Assembly (NCBI RefSeq): GCF_036053395.1
Contig: NZ_CP107942.1
Span: 8,636,001-8,700,000 of the forward strand
Source: Actinoplanes sp. NBC_00393
GTDB lineage: Bacteria; Actinomycetota; Actinomycetes; Mycobacteriales; Micromonosporaceae
Length of the DNA stretch: 64,000 nucleotides
Reading direction: 5' to 3'
This document shows, in pieces, positions 41,054 to 48,779 of this stretch. Each line of letters begins with the position of its first letter. The stretch's first letter is position 1. The translations under genes were made by a program, and so were the position numbers. The notes below the pieces were generated by a model. That model made no database searches and was not told the DNA's origin. It saw only the letters and a program-made list of their open reading frames with translations.

Positions 41054-42205
41054 GTGACGCACGTGTCCGAGCGCAACAGTGCCGGATCGAACGGCGCCGA
41101 AGGCGCGGACCGCCAGCTGTGGACAGCGGGTGGCGGCCGCGGCACTCGTAAGCGCTCGGCGACGTACGCGGAAGCGGGTGTCTCGATCCACGCCGGTGAC
41201 CGTGCCGTCGAGCTGCTCAAGTCGAAGGTGAAGAAGACCACCCGGCCCGAGGTGATGGGCGACCTGGGCGGCTTCTCCGGCCTGTTCCGGTTGAACACGC
41301 AGAAGTACAAGAGCCCGATCCTGGCCTCGTCCACCGACGGTGTCGGCACCAAGCTGGTGATCGCGCAGCAGCTGGACATCCACGACACGATCGGCATCGA
41401 CCTGGTCGCCATGGTCGTCGACGACCTGGTGGCCTGCGGCGCCGAGCCGCTGTTCCTGCTCGACTACATCGCCTGCGGCGAGGTCGTCCCGGACAAGGTG
41501 GCCGAGATCGGCGCCGGCATCGCCGACGGCTGCCGCTACGCGGGTTGTGCCCTGCTCGGTGGCGAGACCGCCGAGCACCCCGGCGTGCTCCGCCCCGATG
41601 AGTACGACGTGTCGGCGACCGGTGTGGGCGTGGTCGAGGAGAGCGAGATCCTCGGCAAGGAGCGGGTCGAGGTCGGCGACGCGGTCATCGCGATGCGCTC
41701 GTCGGGTCTGCACTCCAACGGCTACTCCCTGGTCCGGCACGTGCTCCTCGGCGCCGGCCGGATGCGGCTGGACACCGTGGTCGACGACTTCGGCACCCAG
41801 CGGACCCTGGGTGAGGAGCTGCTCACCCCCACCAAGATCTACGCCAAGGACTGCCTGGGCCTGATCGAGGAGACCGACGTCCGGGCGTTCTCGCACGTCA
41901 CCGGCGGCGGCATCCCCGGCAACCTGGTGCGGATCCTGCCCGACCACGTGGACGCGGTCGTCGACCGGTCCACCTGGCGCCCGCAGCCGATCTTCGACCT
42001 CATCCAGGCGAAGGGCCGGATCGAGGACTCCGAGATGGAAGCCACGTTCAACATGGGCGTCGGCATGTTCGCGATCGTCTCCTCGGACGATGCGGATCGT
42101 GCGATGGCCTACCTGACCGGCCGCGGTATCGAGGCGTGGCAGGTCGGCGAGGTCCTGGAGGGCACCGGCGAGGTGCAGATGATGGGCTCCTACACCCGCG
42201 GCTGA
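41054..42205 (+). CDS. purM: AIR synthetase (phosphoribosylaminoimidazole synthase)
   Basis: A 383-residue ATP-dependent cyclase acting after PurL. After a roughly 35-residue variable head come SATYAEAGVSIHAGD, LASSTDGVGTKL (ATP and metal), DLVAMVVDDLVACGAEPLF, ALLGGETAEHPGV and SSGLHSNGYSLVR, all family signatures. GTG at 41054 is 4 nt from GGGGAG; GTG at 41063 is an alternative. It is co-directional with purF. A large imperfect hairpin lies 35 nt after the stop codon. Confidence 0.97.
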   Translation: MTHVSERNSAGSNGAEGADRQLWTAGGGRGTRKRSATYAEAGVSIHAGDRAVELLKSKVKKTTRPEVMGDLGGFSGLFRLNTQKYKSPILASSTDGVGTKLVIAQQLDIHDTIGIDLVAMVVDDLVACGAEPLFLLDYIACGEVVPDKVAEIGAGIADGCRYAGCALLGGETAEHPGVLRPDEYDVSATGVGVVEESEILGKERVEVGDAVIAMRSSGLHSNGYSLVRHVLLGAGRMRLDTVVDDFGTQRTLGEELLTPTKIYAKDCLGLIEETDVRAFSHVTGGGIPGNLVRILPDHVDAVVDRSTWRPQPIFDLIQAKGRIEDSEMEATFNMGVGMFAIVSSDDADRAMAYLTGRGIEAWQVGEVLEGTGEVQMMGSYTRG

Positions 42206-42239
42206 CTCTGGCCGTTTGTGAGCCTGGTTCGCGATAGCG

Positions 42240-42295
42240 CAAGCGTGAAATGATCCGCGTGTGTCGATGTCCGGCACATGCGGATCTTTCGCTTG
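42240..42295 (+). other. Imperfect hairpin between purM and the maturase gene
   Basis: CAAGCG (42240-42245) pairs with CGCTTG (42290-42295), and GATCCGC (42252-42258) with GCGGATC (42280-42286), with a small A/T-rich internal loop between and a 21-nt apical loop. There is no T tract. It could end purM transcripts or act in the leader of the downstream operon. Confidence 0.55.
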
Positions 42296-42326
42296 TGTGC
42301 TGGACTGCGAAGCCTAACCTGACCGG

Positions 42327-42371
42327 GCGGCTGGCGCCGCACGGTCCGACCGCGCGGCTGGCGCCGCACGG
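42327..42371. repeat. Two-copy 18-bp direct repeat upstream of the maturase gene
   Basis: GCGGCTGGCGCCGCACGG occurs at 42327-42344 and exactly again at 42354-42371 (27-bp period). Each copy can fold as GCGGC-TGGC-GCCGC. They lie 58-103 nt before the radical SAM start codon, where an operator or RNA structure could act. Confidence 0.7.
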
Positions 42372-42429
42372 GTCACCAGCTCGAGGTGTCCACCGGCCTT
42401 AACTGGGTGGGTACTGGACGGGAGTAGAC

Positions 42430-43554
42430 ATGGCGGATGCGTGGAGTGGGATGCGGGGCATCTCGGCGATACCCAGCTACGTCGTCATGCAGCCCACCAC
42501 GCTGTGCAACCTCGCGTGTGACTACTGCTATCTCCCGTTCCGGCGGGAGAACCAGAAGATGCCGGTCGAGGTGGCGGCCGCTGTGGCGGACGGGGTTGCG
42601 GGCTTCGCGCGTACCGGAAGGTTTTCTGTGGTGTGGCACGGCGGTGAGCCGCTCGCCGCAGGTCTCTCCCACCTGGCCGCGCTCTTCGCGCCGTTCGGGG
42701 CGGGCATCGAGCACCACGTGCAGACGAACGCGACGCTGATCGACGACGCCTGGTGCGAGTTCTTCATCGAGCACGACGTGCGGGTCAGCGTGAGCGTGGA
42801 CGGGCCCCGGGAACGTAACGGCGACCGGGTGGACCGGGGCAACAAGCCGGCCTACGACCTGATCATGCGCGGCGTCGAAGCGCTACGCCGGCACAACATC
42901 CCCTTCTCCACGCTGTGCGTGGTCGGCGACCCGCAGCCGGGCGTCGCGACTGAGCTGTACGAGTACTTCCTCGACCTCGGCTGCGAAGTCCTCGGCATCA
43001 ACGTCGAGGAGCTGGAGGGCGTCAACACCCGGGCGAACCGCCACGATCCGGCAGCGGTGAGCGCCTTCTGGGCCGAGCTGGTGGGTGCTTGGCGCCGCAA
43101 CCCGACGATCCATCTGCGCGAGATCGAGTGGTCCCTGCGATACGCCTCCGCAGTCCTCGACGGCACCGCGGACGACCTGCTGCCCCGCCAGCTGGACCCG
43201 ATACCCACGGTCGCCTTCGACGGCTCGGTCGTCCTGCTCTCACCCGAGCTGGCCGGCTTCCGCGACCTCCGGTACGGCGACTTCAGCAGTGGGAACGTGC
43301 TGACCACCGCCCTGCCCGAGATCCTGGCCGGCGCCGAGGACACGGCCTGGATCGGCGAGTTCCTCCGCGGGATCGAGTCGTGCCGGCAGACCTGCCCCTA
43401 CTTCGGCTTCTGTGGCGGAGCGCACGCCGCAAACCGCTACTTCGAACACGGCCGGTTCGACGTCACCGAGACGGACCACTGCCGTAACAGCAAGATTCGC
43501 CTATTGGAGGGAGTGCTGGACCATGCCCGAGATCACGAAGCCACGGCTGTCTGA
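42430..43554 (+). CDS. amcB: Radical SAM/SPASM cyclophane-forming peptide maturase
   Basis: A 374-residue enzyme. The radical SAM core has the CxxxCxxC cluster site at C26, C30 and C33 (PTTLCNLACDYCYLPF), then WHGGEPLAAGLSHL and SVSVDGPRERN. The C-terminal SPASM region (CRQTCPYFGFCGGAHAANR and a final Cys in TDHCRNSK) would bind auxiliary Fe-S clusters. It overlaps the small precursor gene by 32 nt, as in ribosomal peptide (RiPP) cassettes. I recognise the pair as the AmcB/AmcA type, which joins aromatic rings to residues two positions later. The identification is from memory; a generic FxsB-like maturase is the alternative. ATG at 42430 follows GGGAG. Confidence 0.8.
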   Translation: MADAWSGMRGISAIPSYVVMQPTTLCNLACDYCYLPFRRENQKMPVEVAAAVADGVAGFARTGRFSVVWHGGEPLAAGLSHLAALFAPFGAGIEHHVQTNATLIDDAWCEFFIEHDVRVSVSVDGPRERNGDRVDRGNKPAYDLIMRGVEALRRHNIPFSTLCVVGDPQPGVATELYEYFLDLGCEVLGINVEELEGVNTRANRHDPAAVSAFWAELVGAWRRNPTIHLREIEWSLRYASAVLDGTADDLLPRQLDPIPTVAFDGSVVLLSPELAGFRDLRYGDFSSGNVLTTALPEILAGAEDTAWIGEFLRGIESCRQTCPYFGFCGGAHAANRYFEHGRFDVTETDHCRNSKIRLLEGVLDHARDHEATAV

Positions 43555-43750
43555 AGGCGTGGAGACGGATCCGGTGACGGCACGGGTGCACGGCGCTCGG
43601 GCCGGCCTGGCCGCGCTCATCGCGGAGGCGGAAGCCGCCAGGGTACGACGAGCCGAGGAAGCGCCGCAGGACGGCGGCTCGGCGGTCTGCGCCTGGAACC
43701 ACTTCGAAAACATCCCCACGTTCTACAACTGGAACAACCGGCCGCGCTGA
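43523..43750 (+). CDS. amcA: RiPP precursor peptide, multiple-cyclophane type
   Basis: A 75-residue peptide. Residues 1-54 form a probably helical leader (RAGLAALIAEAEAARVRRAEEA), and the C-terminal 20 residues are packed with aromatics and Asn: AWNHFENIPTF then YNWNNRPR. Candidate crosslinked triplets are W58-N-H60, F61-E-N63, F67-Y-N69 and W70-N-N72. ATG at 43523 lies inside the end of the maturase gene, with GGAGG 12 nt upstream; GTG at 43559 is an in-frame alternative. No protease or transporter gene follows, so maturation and export are unknown. A perfect hairpin ends the unit. Confidence 0.82.
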   Translation: MPEITKPRLSEGVETDPVTARVHGARAGLAALIAEAEAARVRRAEEAPQDGGSAVCAWNHFENIPTFYNWNNRPR

Positions 43751-43764
43751 AGAGCGGCTCGGTC

Positions 43765-43798
43765 GAAGCCCACGCGGCAGACAGCCCGCGTGGGCTTC
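43765..43798 (+). terminator. Terminator of the maturase-precursor operon
   Basis: GAAGCCCACGCG (43765-43776) pairs perfectly with CGCGTGGGCTTC (43787-43798) around a 10-nt loop, 15 nt after the precursor stop codon. Confidence 0.85.
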
Positions 43799-43878
43799 AT
43801 CGTTGTAACCGTTGGATGTGGGGTGACACCGACACACGGGAGCACGCGGTCAGTCCGCGTGCTCTGTGCAGAACGGGG

Positions 43879-44094
43879 TCAATGCCGCCTTGTCGGCGAC
43901 CAGGAATCCTGGTCGTCCTCAGCGTCATCCTCGTCATCGTCGACGAACTCATCGTTGTCGTCGTCGAAATGACCGTCGGATTGACGGGCACCCGCCAATT
44001 CGCGCTGCAAGGCGGTGAGGTCGGTGTTCGGGGAGTGATACTTCAACTCCCGGGCCACCTTCGTCTGCTTGGCCTTAGCACGGCCGCGCCCCAT
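43879..44094 (-). CDS. DUF3073 family protein
   Basis: A 71-residue protein. MGRGRAKAKQTKVARELKY is the strongly conserved basic N-terminus of DUF3073, followed by a tail that is almost all Asp/Glu (DDDNDEFVDDDEDDAEDD). The charge split suggests nucleic-acid or ribosome interaction, which is inference. The ATG at 44094 is chosen because the conserved sequence begins there; upstream codons are unrelated. It is usually found between purM and valine dehydrogenase in actinomycetes, as here. Confidence 0.88.
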   Translation of the reverse strand: MGRGRAKAKQTKVARELKYHSPNTDLTALQRELAGARQSDGHFDDDNDEFVDDDEDDAEDDQDSWSPTRRH

Positions 44095-44219
44095 GGCTCG
44101 ACCCCCTCGCACAGAATTCGGGGCAGCCCGAAGGCGGGCCCCGATGACGTCAGGCATCTCTCGTGGGTCTTACGGTACATGGACGACGCCGCGTTCGGCA
44201 CCTCGGGTTGCGTGTGACA

Positions 44220-44262
44220 CTGCCGCGCGTCGCAGTTCATTCATTCCAGCGCCGCGCGGCAG
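44220..44262 (-). terminator. Hairpin after valine dehydrogenase
   Basis: CTGCCGCGC (44220-44228) pairs with GCGCGGCAG (44254-44262) around a 25-nt loop, just past the vdh stop codon on the minus strand. Confidence 0.55.
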
Positions 44263-44275
44263 CTACTTAACCGCC

Positions 44276-45355
44276 TCAGTTGAGGTAGATCGAGCGCAGA
44301 CGTCCGACTTCCGCCATCCGCCTCTCGGCGAGCCGGTCGGCTGCGACCGCGGGCGGGACCCCCTCGTCCCCGGCAAGGTGCAGGATCCGCTGGGTGGTCT
44401 CGAAGATGCCGGTCGCCCGGTGCTTGGCCCGCTCGAAGTCGAAGCCGTGGATCTCGTCGGCCACCTGGATCACGCCGCCGGCGTTCAGCACGTAGTCGGG
44501 GATGTAGAGGATCCCGCGGTCCTCGAGCAGTTTGCCGATGCCGGGGTGGGCCAGCTGGTTGTTGGCGCCACCGGCCACCACCTTGGCGGTCAGGGCCGGC
44601 ACGGTGTCGTCGTTCAGCGCGCCACCGAGCGCGCAGGGCGCGTACACGTCGATGTCGGCGGTGATCAGCGCCTGGGTGTCGGCCACCAGGTGGATCTCCG
44701 GGTGGGTAGCGCGGGCCCAGGCCAGGGCGGCCGGGCTGACGTCGGTGGCGACCACGGTGGCGCCGTCGGTGAGCAAGTGGCCGGCCAGGTACTTGCCGAC
44801 CTTGCCCAGCCCGGCGATGCCGACCGTGCGGCCGTTCAGCGACGGGCTGCCCCAGGTCTGCTCGGCGGCGGCACGCATGCCCTGGAAGACGCCCCAGGCG
44901 GTGAGCACCGACGAATCGCCGGCGCCGCCGTTCTCCCGGCTGCGGCCGGTCACGTACCGGGTCTCGCGGGCGATCACGTCCATGTCCGGCACGTAGGTGC
45001 CGACGTCGCAGGCGGTGTAGTAGCGGCCGCGGAGCGACTCGACGAACCGCCCGTACGCGCGCAGCAGCGCCTCGTTCTTGTCGCGCCCCGGGTCGCCCCA
45101 GATCACTGCCTTGCCGCCGCCCAGGTCCAGGCCGGCGATGGCGTTCTTGTAGGCCATGCCGCGGGACAGCTTCAACACATCGGCGAGGGCGGCTTCTTCG
45201 CTCTCGTACGGGTAGAAGCGGGTCCCGCCCAGCGCCGGTCCGAGCGCGGTCGAGTAGATGCCGATGATCGCCTTCAGTCCGGACGCCCGGTCCTGGCAGA
45301 AGACGACCTGTTCGTGCCCGGTGGCTTCGTTGCCGTCGGTGTCGAACACACCCAT
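44276..45355 (-). CDS. vdh: Valine/leucine dehydrogenase
   Basis: A 359-residue Glu/Leu/Phe/Val dehydrogenase. The catalytic lysine lies in [19 protein letters not shown] (about residue 80), and the NAD-binding Rossmann loop is [16 protein letters not shown] (about 180). It deaminates branched-chain amino acids to 2-oxo acids, feeding branched fatty-acid and polyketide starters. ATG at 45355 ([16 protein letters not shown]) has AGGAG upstream; the longer frame is discarded. The gene order DUF3073-vdh-unknown-bldC matches Streptomyces. Substrate preference among Val, Leu and Ile is not decided by sequence. Confidence 0.93.
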   Translation of the reverse strand: MGVFDTDGNEATGHEQVVFCQDRASGLKAIIGIYSTALGPALGGTRFYPYESEEAALADVLKLSRGMAYKNAIAGLDLGGGKAVIWGDPGRDKNEALLRAYGRFVESLRGRYYTACDVGTYVPDMDVIARETRYVTGRSRENGGAGDSSVLTAWGVFQGMRAAAEQTWGSPSLNGRTVGIAGLGKVGKYLAGHLLTDGATVVATDVSPAALAWARATHPEIHLVADTQALITADIDVYAPCALGGALNDDTVPALTAKVVAGGANNQLAHPGIGKLLEDRGILYIPDYVLNAGGVIQVADEIHGFDFERAKHRATGIFETTQRILHLAGDEGVPPAVAADRLAERRMAEVGRLRSIYLN

Positions 45356-45505
45356 CTTGAGTTCTCCTGATCTGGTACGGCCTTCGTGGGGCCACGGCGC
45401 CCGGCGGGGTGTGCCGGACACCGCCGAGCGTAGTCGCGGGAATGCCACGGGGATTACGTCCGCGCGGGAAGTTCCACCCGGCCGATTTCGTGAAAGGATC
45501 GCGCC

Positions 45506-46345
45506 GTGCCGTCACTGTTCGCGTCGTACCTACGGGTTTACGAACCGCTGACCGCCTTCGACCGGGACCGGCAGGTCTTCTGGCGCCAGTACGCGCGGGA
45601 GGGCCGCGATCTGGGCCCGATCGAGGGTCCGGTCCGGCAGCGCACCGCTGTGCTCGAGGCGCTCGGCGCGGGCTGGACCCGGCTGCCCGATCTGCCCGAC
45701 GAGGCGTACGTGCTGGAGTGGGACAACTCCATCCTGGTGTGCCCGTGGAACCTGCGCTTGCGGGTCGCCGAGGCCGCCCTGAACGCGCGGGACGGCGTGC
45801 CCGCGGTGCTCGCCGACGCCTTCGTGCCGCCGGTGCTGGCCGGTCAGGCCAAGGCCGTGGTGGAGGACTGGCGCAGCGGCGCCAAGGTTCTGGAGCAGGG
45901 CGTGCCGCGGGTGCACGAGCAGATCGCCACCTGGGGTGTGCCGCTGCGCTGGTTCGCCTTCGTCGACCTGGAGGAGCGGGAGATCTCGCTGTCCGGGCGC
46001 CGGCGCACGCTGCGCTACCGCACCGAGATCTCCAAGGCGCGCCGGCGGGCGCACCGAGCGGTGTCGGTGCTGCGCAAGGCCCTCGGCGATGCGCCGATCA
46101 CCGAGGCGGTCGAGGAGGGCACCCGCTGGCTGGAGGAGTTCCACCCCCGTTCGGTGGTGGAGCTCGACTACGGCGGCCTCGTCAACCTCCTCCCGGAGGA
46201 CAACCTCGCGGAGGACGATTCCCCCGGACTGGTGGCGGCCGGACTCTCGGCACTTTCTCGCGGTGACGCTGAGTCAGCCAGTGAGGCGTACGAGAAGTTG
46301 GTCGCGAGGTGGCGTCTGGTCCAGCTTCTGGAGCGATGCAACTGA
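45506..46345 (+). CDS. Conserved actinobacterial protein of unknown function
   Basis: A 279-residue soluble protein starting [21 protein letters not shown]. It contains [37 protein letters not shown] and a basic segment [17 protein letters not shown], and ends in a helical region with [23 protein letters not shown] at 45506 follows AAAGGA. It lies between vdh (divergent) and bldC (same strand), the position of a conserved unknown gene in streptomycetes. No enzymatic motif or membrane segment is visible. Confidence 0.75.
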   Translation: MPSLFASYLRVYEPLTAFDRDRQVFWRQYAREGRDLGPIEGPVRQRTAVLEALGAGWTRLPDLPDEAYVLEWDNSILVCPWNLRLRVAEAALNARDGVPAVLADAFVPPVLAGQAKAVVEDWRSGAKVLEQGVPRVHEQIATWGVPLRWFAFVDLEEREISLSGRRRTLRYRTEISKARRRAHRAVSVLRKALGDAPITEAVEEGTRWLEEFHPRSVVELDYGGLVNLLPEDNLAEDDSPGLVAAGLSALSRGDAESASEAYEKLVARWRLVQLLERCN

Positions 46346-46574
46346 CCTGCGGAAATAGGACAGACGCATACTAATCACTGTCCTGGAGAGCGCTCCCGAA
46401 GCGAACACTCTTCGTAATCGGCGGTCCGCGAAGCGTGATAATCGGACTAAACGAGACACTATCTGGCGTAGAAAACGCGTAAAAATCGGGCATGCTTCAT
46501 CCGTCTATCTGGGGACGTTCGTCCGTTCGGCCCATGTCGGACATCGGGGACTAGCCGGACCATGAGAGACGCAC

Positions 46575-46603
46575 CGGCCGGCGGGACCCCGGCCGATGTT
46601 TTT
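46575..46603 (+). promoter_or_regulatory. Terminator-like hairpin in the bldC leader
   Basis: CGGCCGG (46575-46581) pairs with CCGGCCG (46589-46595), followed by a T5 run (46599-46603), only 11 nt before the bldC ribosome site GGAGGAG. It may end transcripts from upstream or attenuate bldC. The preceding 46346-46574 region is AT-rich and probably holds the bldC promoter. Confidence 0.6.
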
Positions 46604-46626
46604 AGGCACCTGTGGAGGAGTGACCG

Positions 46627-46836
46627 ATGGCATCGCGTACGCACGATCCTGAGCCGCTACTAACGCCGGCCGAGGTGGCGTCGATGTTCCGTGTCGACCC
46701 GAAAACCGTTACTCGGTGGGCGAAGGCGGGCAAGCTCAGCGCAATTCGCACGTTGGGTGGCCACCGTCGCTACCGTGAGTCGGAGGTTCGCGCCCTGCTG
46801 CAGGGGCAGATCCCCACGCAGCGCCAGGGCGACTGA
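46627..46836 (+). CDS. bldC: Developmental regulator BldC
   Basis: A 69-residue MerR-like DNA-binding protein without effector domain. LLTPAEVASMFRVDPKTVTRWAKAGKLSAIRTLGGHRRYRESEV is the complete winged-helix, essentially as in Streptomyces BldC (68 residues), where it binds direct repeats cooperatively and delays sporulation. ATG at 46627 follows GGAGGAG. The unusual hairpin in the leader and a hairpin after the gene suggest a monocistronic mRNA. In this lineage the target process would include aerial growth or sporangium formation, which is inference. Confidence 0.97.
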   Translation: MASRTHDPEPLLTPAEVASMFRVDPKTVTRWAKAGKLSAIRTLGGHRRYRESEVRALLQGQIPTQRQGD

Positions 46837-46859
46837 CCCAAGTCGACCGAGATCGTGGT

Positions 46860-46893
46860 AAGGGGCGAACGCTGGGGAAGGCGATCGCCCCTT
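46860..46893 (+). terminator. Terminator after bldC
   Basis: AAGGGGCGA (46860-46868) pairs with TCGCCCCTT (46885-46893) around a 16-nt loop. Confidence 0.7.
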
Positions 46894-46969
46894 CTACGTT
46901 CTCCGATCATGTCAGTACGGCGCCGGCAACAGCCGGCGCCGTCTGTCGTTTTCCGGGGTGGACCCGGCG

Positions 46970-47341
46970 TCAGTTGACGAGGACCGCGACCGTCCCGTCG
47001 ACTCCGCGGCGGAGCCGGCTGCCGAGCATCGTCAGGCGGCCGACGATGCCGTACTTCTTCTTGATCCCGTCGCCGACGCGCAACCGGTCGGCGTGGTCGC
47101 CGATCCGGGCGGTGGCTTCGATCGCCTCGCCGGTCGGGTTGCCCTTCATGTCGCAGGCGGCCACGGTGACCCGCCCGCTGTTGCGGATCCGCTTGAGCTT
47201 TCCGCTTCCGGCGACGGTCCAGAACGCCAGACCCGCGCCGTCCGGGACGACCCACAGCGGGGTCGGCACCGCGCGCCCGTCCCGGCGGAACGTGGTGAGC
47301 AGGACGTACTTCTCCGACCCGAGTTGCTCCAGTGCGGCCAT
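46970..47341 (-). CDS. PPOX-class F420-dependent oxidoreductase
   Basis: A 123-residue split-barrel flavin/F420-binding protein: EKYVLLTTFRRDGRAVPTPLWVV at the start, FWTVAGSGKLKRIRNSGRVTVAACD (cofactor phosphate region) and GEAIEATARI later are typical of the PPOX-class F420 family. The reaction is unknown; relatives reduce biliverdin or enoates. The start is uncertain: Met at 47341 (MAALEQLG) fits family starts, while ATG at 47362 would overlap the divergent methyltransferase start. No good ribosome site precedes either. Confidence 0.82.
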   Translation of the reverse strand: MAALEQLGSEKYVLLTTFRRDGRAVPTPLWVVPDGAGLAFWTVAGSGKLKRIRNSGRVTVAACDMKGNPTGEAIEATARIGDHADRLRVGDGIKKKYGIVGRLTMLGSRLRRGVDGTVAVLVN

Positions 47342-47360
47342 GTCCTCAAGAGTAGTGACC

Positions 47361-48137
47361 ATGGATGAGCCGAAGATCGGCGACGCCTTCGGCGAGATGA
47401 TCAGGGATGCGTACGCGGTGCGCACCGGGATCGGACCCAGGCCCCTGGCCGGCGGGCGACTGCCCCGGCCGGTCATCGAGGTGATCGAGCGGGACGACGG
47501 GTTGATCAACGGCGCGCCGGCGGATCACTACCTGGACGAGCCGGACGACTGGCAGCCGTACGACCATCGAGCCCTGAAGCTGTGCCGGGGCCGGGTGCTC
47601 GACGTCGGGGTCGGCGCCGGCCGGTCCGCGCTCGAGCTGCAGCGCCGCGGTATCGCGGTGACCGGCCTGGACACCTCGCTCGGCGCGATCGAGGTGGCCC
47701 GTAAGCGGGGTCTGCGCGACACGGTGCTGGCGACGGTCGACGAGTTCTCCCGGGCTGCGGTCCGCTACGACACGTTCCTGCTGCTCGGCAACAACCTGGG
47801 CCTGCTCGAGAGCCCCGAGCGGGCGCCGGTGTTCCTGGCCGCCCTGGCCCGGCTGGCCGCCCCGGGCGCCCGGATCGTGGCCCAGGGCTCCGATCCGTAC
47901 GGCACGCGGGACCCGCTGCACGCGGGGTACCACCAGCGGAACCGGGAGCGCGGTCGGCTCGGAGGCCAGCTTCGGCTGCGGCTGCGGTACCGGGAGCTGG
48001 CGACCGAGTGGTTCGACTACCTGAACTGCTCCACAGCCGAACTGGAAGGCCTGCTGGCGGGCACCGCGTGGCGTCTGAAATCGATCGACGACCGGGACCG
48101 GCCGTACTACCTTGCGGTCATGGAGTTGACCGGATGA
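47361..48137 (+). CDS. Class I SAM-dependent methyltransferase
   Basis: A 258-residue Rossmann methyltransferase. The SAM loop is VLDVGVGAGRSALELQRRG (about residues 79-97), followed by the acidic VTGLDTS and the later LLLGNNLGLLE. An N-terminal segment of about 70 residues (DAYAVRTG, VIERDDGLINGAPADHYLDEP) precedes the fold. The substrate is unknown. It overlaps kptA by ATGA, so a role connected to RNA ends or NAD-derived products is possible but unproven. Confidence 0.82.
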   Translation: MDEPKIGDAFGEMIRDAYAVRTGIGPRPLAGGRLPRPVIEVIERDDGLINGAPADHYLDEPDDWQPYDHRALKLCRGRVLDVGVGAGRSALELQRRGIAVTGLDTSLGAIEVARKRGLRDTVLATVDEFSRAAVRYDTFLLLGNNLGLLESPERAPVFLAALARLAAPGARIVAQGSDPYGTRDPLHAGYHQRNRERGRLGGQLRLRLRYRELATEWFDYLNCSTAELEGLLAGTAWRLKSIDDRDRPYYLAVMELTG

Positions 48138-48697
48138 CGCTCAGCCGCGACCAGGTCCGCCTCAGCAAGCGGATGTCCCTGGTGCTGCGGCACCGGCCCG
48201 AGGTGGCCGGCCTGACGCTCGACGCGAACGGCTGGGTGCCGGTCCCGGTTCTGCTCGCCGCGCTGGGCATCAGCCGGGCCGAGCTCGACGTCGTGGTGGC
48301 GGGCAACGACAAGGCGCGGTTCGCGGTCGCGGCCGGTCCGGACGGGGTGGACCGGATCCGGGCGAGCCAGGGCCACTCGCGCCGGGTCGTCGTCGACCTG
48401 GACCTGCCGCCGGCCGTGCCCCCGGGCGAGCTGTTCCACGGGACCCCGCGGGCCAACCTGGAGGCGATCCTCCGCGAAGGGCTGCGCCCGCGGAGCCGGC
48501 ACCATGTCCACCTCTCGACGGACCTGCCGACAGCGATCACTGTCGGTCGCCGCCGCTCGCCCGATGTGGTGGTGTTCAGTGTCGCGGCCGGGGTGATGGC
48601 CGACGAGGGACACGTCTTCCATCGCAGTGACAACGGGGTATGGCTTACCGCTATCGTGCCGTCACAGCACCTGTCGGTAAAACGGACAAACGCGTAA
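48134..48697 (+). CDS. kptA: RNA 2'-phosphotransferase KptA/Tpt1
   Basis: A 187-residue enzyme that removes an internal RNA 2'-phosphate with NAD+, releasing ADP-ribose 1'',2''-cyclic phosphate. LSKRMSLVLRHRPEVAGLTLDANGWV carries the first Arg-His pair of the catalytic tetrad; ELFHGTPRANLEAILREGLRP and HVHLSTD carry the NAD-binding part. The ATG overlaps the methyltransferase stop codon. It is a second RNA end-healing enzyme in this window beside hen1-pnkp. Its natural RNA substrate in bacteria is unknown. Confidence 0.93.
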   Translation: MTLSRDQVRLSKRMSLVLRHRPEVAGLTLDANGWVPVPVLLAALGISRAELDVVVAGNDKARFAVAAGPDGVDRIRASQGHSRRVVVDLDLPPAVPPGELFHGTPRANLEAILREGLRPRSRHHVHLSTDLPTAITVGRRRSPDVVVFSVAAGVMADEGHVFHRSDNGVWLTAIVPSQHLSVKRTNA

Positions 48698-48779
48698 TCT
48701 GCCAGGTTGATCGACCATCCACAGTGGCCGGCCACCGGTTCGCCGGACATCGGCCGGGAACCGCCGTTAACTTGGACGG

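Noticed and set aside
41020..42205. Extended purM frame beginning at 40721.
   Set aside because: The first 111 codons overlap purF in another frame; conserved PurM sequence and a ribosome site support the start at 41054.
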